Positions 32,484 through 35,517 of a DNA stretch of 35,517 nt are shown one piece after another. The translations under genes were made by a program, and so were the position numbers. The notes beneath the pieces were generated by a model. It was not told where the DNA came from, ran no database searches, and was given only the letters and a program-made list of their open reading frames with translations. Each line of letters opens with the position of its first letter. Position 1 is the first letter of the stretch. Source of the stretch: an uncultured Rubrobacteraceae bacterium (lineage in GTDB: Bacteria; Actinomycetota; Rubrobacteria; Rubrobacterales; Rubrobacteraceae); assembly GCA_902806075.1 (NCBI GenBank), contig CADCVG010000051.1, forward strand, positions 1 through 35,517. The letters run 5' to 3'.

Positions 32484-32696
32484 ATGATACCGGTGCAGTA
32501 CAGGGACCCGGAGACCGAAGAGGTTTTGGACGGCAGGTACGAGGAGGAGGTCCCGAGGATCGGGCAGAGGGTTATGCTCGACGGCGCGTGGGAGTGCGAG
32601 GTGCTCTACCGGTGGAAGTTCCACCCTAGCTGTTGTGTCGTCTACGTGCGTCCGGTTCGGGAGACGGCCCATAAGAAGGAGTTCGCTGCTGCCTAA
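32484..32696 (+). CDS. Small conserved-looking protein, 70 residues
   Basis: ATG 32484 has AAGGAGG five bases upstream. The product begins MIPVQYRDPETEEVLDGRYE, then RIGQRVMLDGAWECEVLYRW and a CC pair in FHPSCCVVYVRPV: mostly beta, likely a small barrel. No family is recognised. It is the first gene transcribed away from the LysR regulator and lies 83 bases before malate synthase, so it may be part of the same regulated unit. Confidence 0.65.
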   Translation: MIPVQYRDPETEEVLDGRYEEEVPRIGQRVMLDGAWECEVLYRWKFHPSCCVVYVRPVRETAHKKEFAAA

Positions 32697-32779
32697 GGCT
32701 CTCCGGCGGGGTGATCCGCGACTTGCTAAAGTGGCCGTGCTTTTGAGTCGTGGGAGCTAGAGAGAGGTAGCGCGAGTAG

Positions 32780-34381
<1,602 letters not shown>

Positions 34382-34495
34382 AAGGAGCAGAGATCCCGAT
34401 CTTTCCCGGTAGAGAAGCGAGCGGCGCGGTCCGCCCACCGCCCGCTCGCGGTCCCGCGCCCCCATAGATGTCGGGACAGCGTGCACGAGCAGCAT

Positions 34496-34524
34496 TTGAC
34501 ATGGCCCGAAAAGGTCTACACAAT
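34496..34524 (+). promoter_or_regulatory. Promoter of isocitrate lyase
   Basis: TTGACA (34496-34501) and CACAAT (34519-34524) stand 17 bases apart. The leader to ATG 34606 is about 75 bases and contains an imperfect dyad, CTTAT at 34543 and TCCT..AGGATAAG up to about 34571, which could be an operator. Confidence 0.55.
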
Positions 34525-34605
34525 GGTTATGTGCAAGCCACACTTATATCTGTCCTGCATATAGGATAAGAGTAGAGGTCCAGCCGTACGGAAGGAGAAG
34601 GATTA

Positions 34606-35517
<912 letters not shown>

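Overview
The window is GC-rich, uses many GTG and TTG starts with clear Shine-Dalgarno sites, and carries tRNAs without an encoded CCA end. Gene content (class E sortase, actinobacterial-type malate dehydrogenase, Ter/AIM24 stress genes, glyoxylate-shunt genes) points to a free-living aerobic actinobacterium, possibly of the Rubrobacter/Thermoleophilia type. That placement is inference from gene content only. No phage, plasmid or CRISPR locus is seen.

Layout. 1-8.8 kb: mixed housekeeping genes: a metallo-beta-lactamase-fold hydrolase cut by the left edge, a MaoC-type hydratase, a 3' remnant of one malate dehydrogenase next to an intact one of another type, a nitroreductase, a second MBL hydrolase, a secreted CAP-domain protein, a geranylgeranyl-reductase-family flavoprotein, unknown proteins and a Yip1-like membrane protein. 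9-12.9 kb: an isocitrate dehydrogenase, then a sulfolipid cassette (UDP-sulfoquinovose synthase, SQD2/SqdX-type glycosyltransferase, GtrA-like membrane protein). 12.9-13.2 kb: tRNA-Gly, tRNA-Cys and tRNA-Val. 13.4-17.6 kb: a class E sortase, a hairpin-rich 750-nt stretch without a gene, a DedA protein, small unknown proteins, and two decayed genes (a Cys-rich small protein and an IS3-family transposase). 17.65-20.6 kb: an overlapping LMW-phosphatase/fructosamine-kinase pair (probable protein deglycation), a DUF4126-like membrane protein and a second, divergent isocitrate-dehydrogenase-family enzyme.

21-31.2 kb is the most distinctive part: three tandem AIM24 genes on the + strand run head-on into a minus-strand Ter stress locus: TerC, a methyltransferase, a TerD with its own promoter and terminator, then a two-domain TerA-like protein, TerD, a PRTase-TRSP protein, a StiP-type PRTase with a PELOTA-like tail, and a HAD phosphatase, followed by a frameshifted SDR gene. 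This matches the described Ter-linked module thought to make a nucleoside-like metabolite, but the ATP-grasp and CitE-like members usually reported with it are not in this window.

31.4-35.5 kb: a LysR regulator divergent from a small conserved protein, malate synthase A (aceB) and isocitrate lyase (aceA, cut by the right edge), the glyoxylate shunt. Together with the malate and isocitrate dehydrogenases, the window holds much of the C4/C6 acid part of central carbon metabolism.

Several genes are decaying (mdh 3' end, Cys-rich protein, IS3 transposase, SDR, a possible cyclase fragment). Some single-base frameshifts could be assembly errors rather than true mutations.
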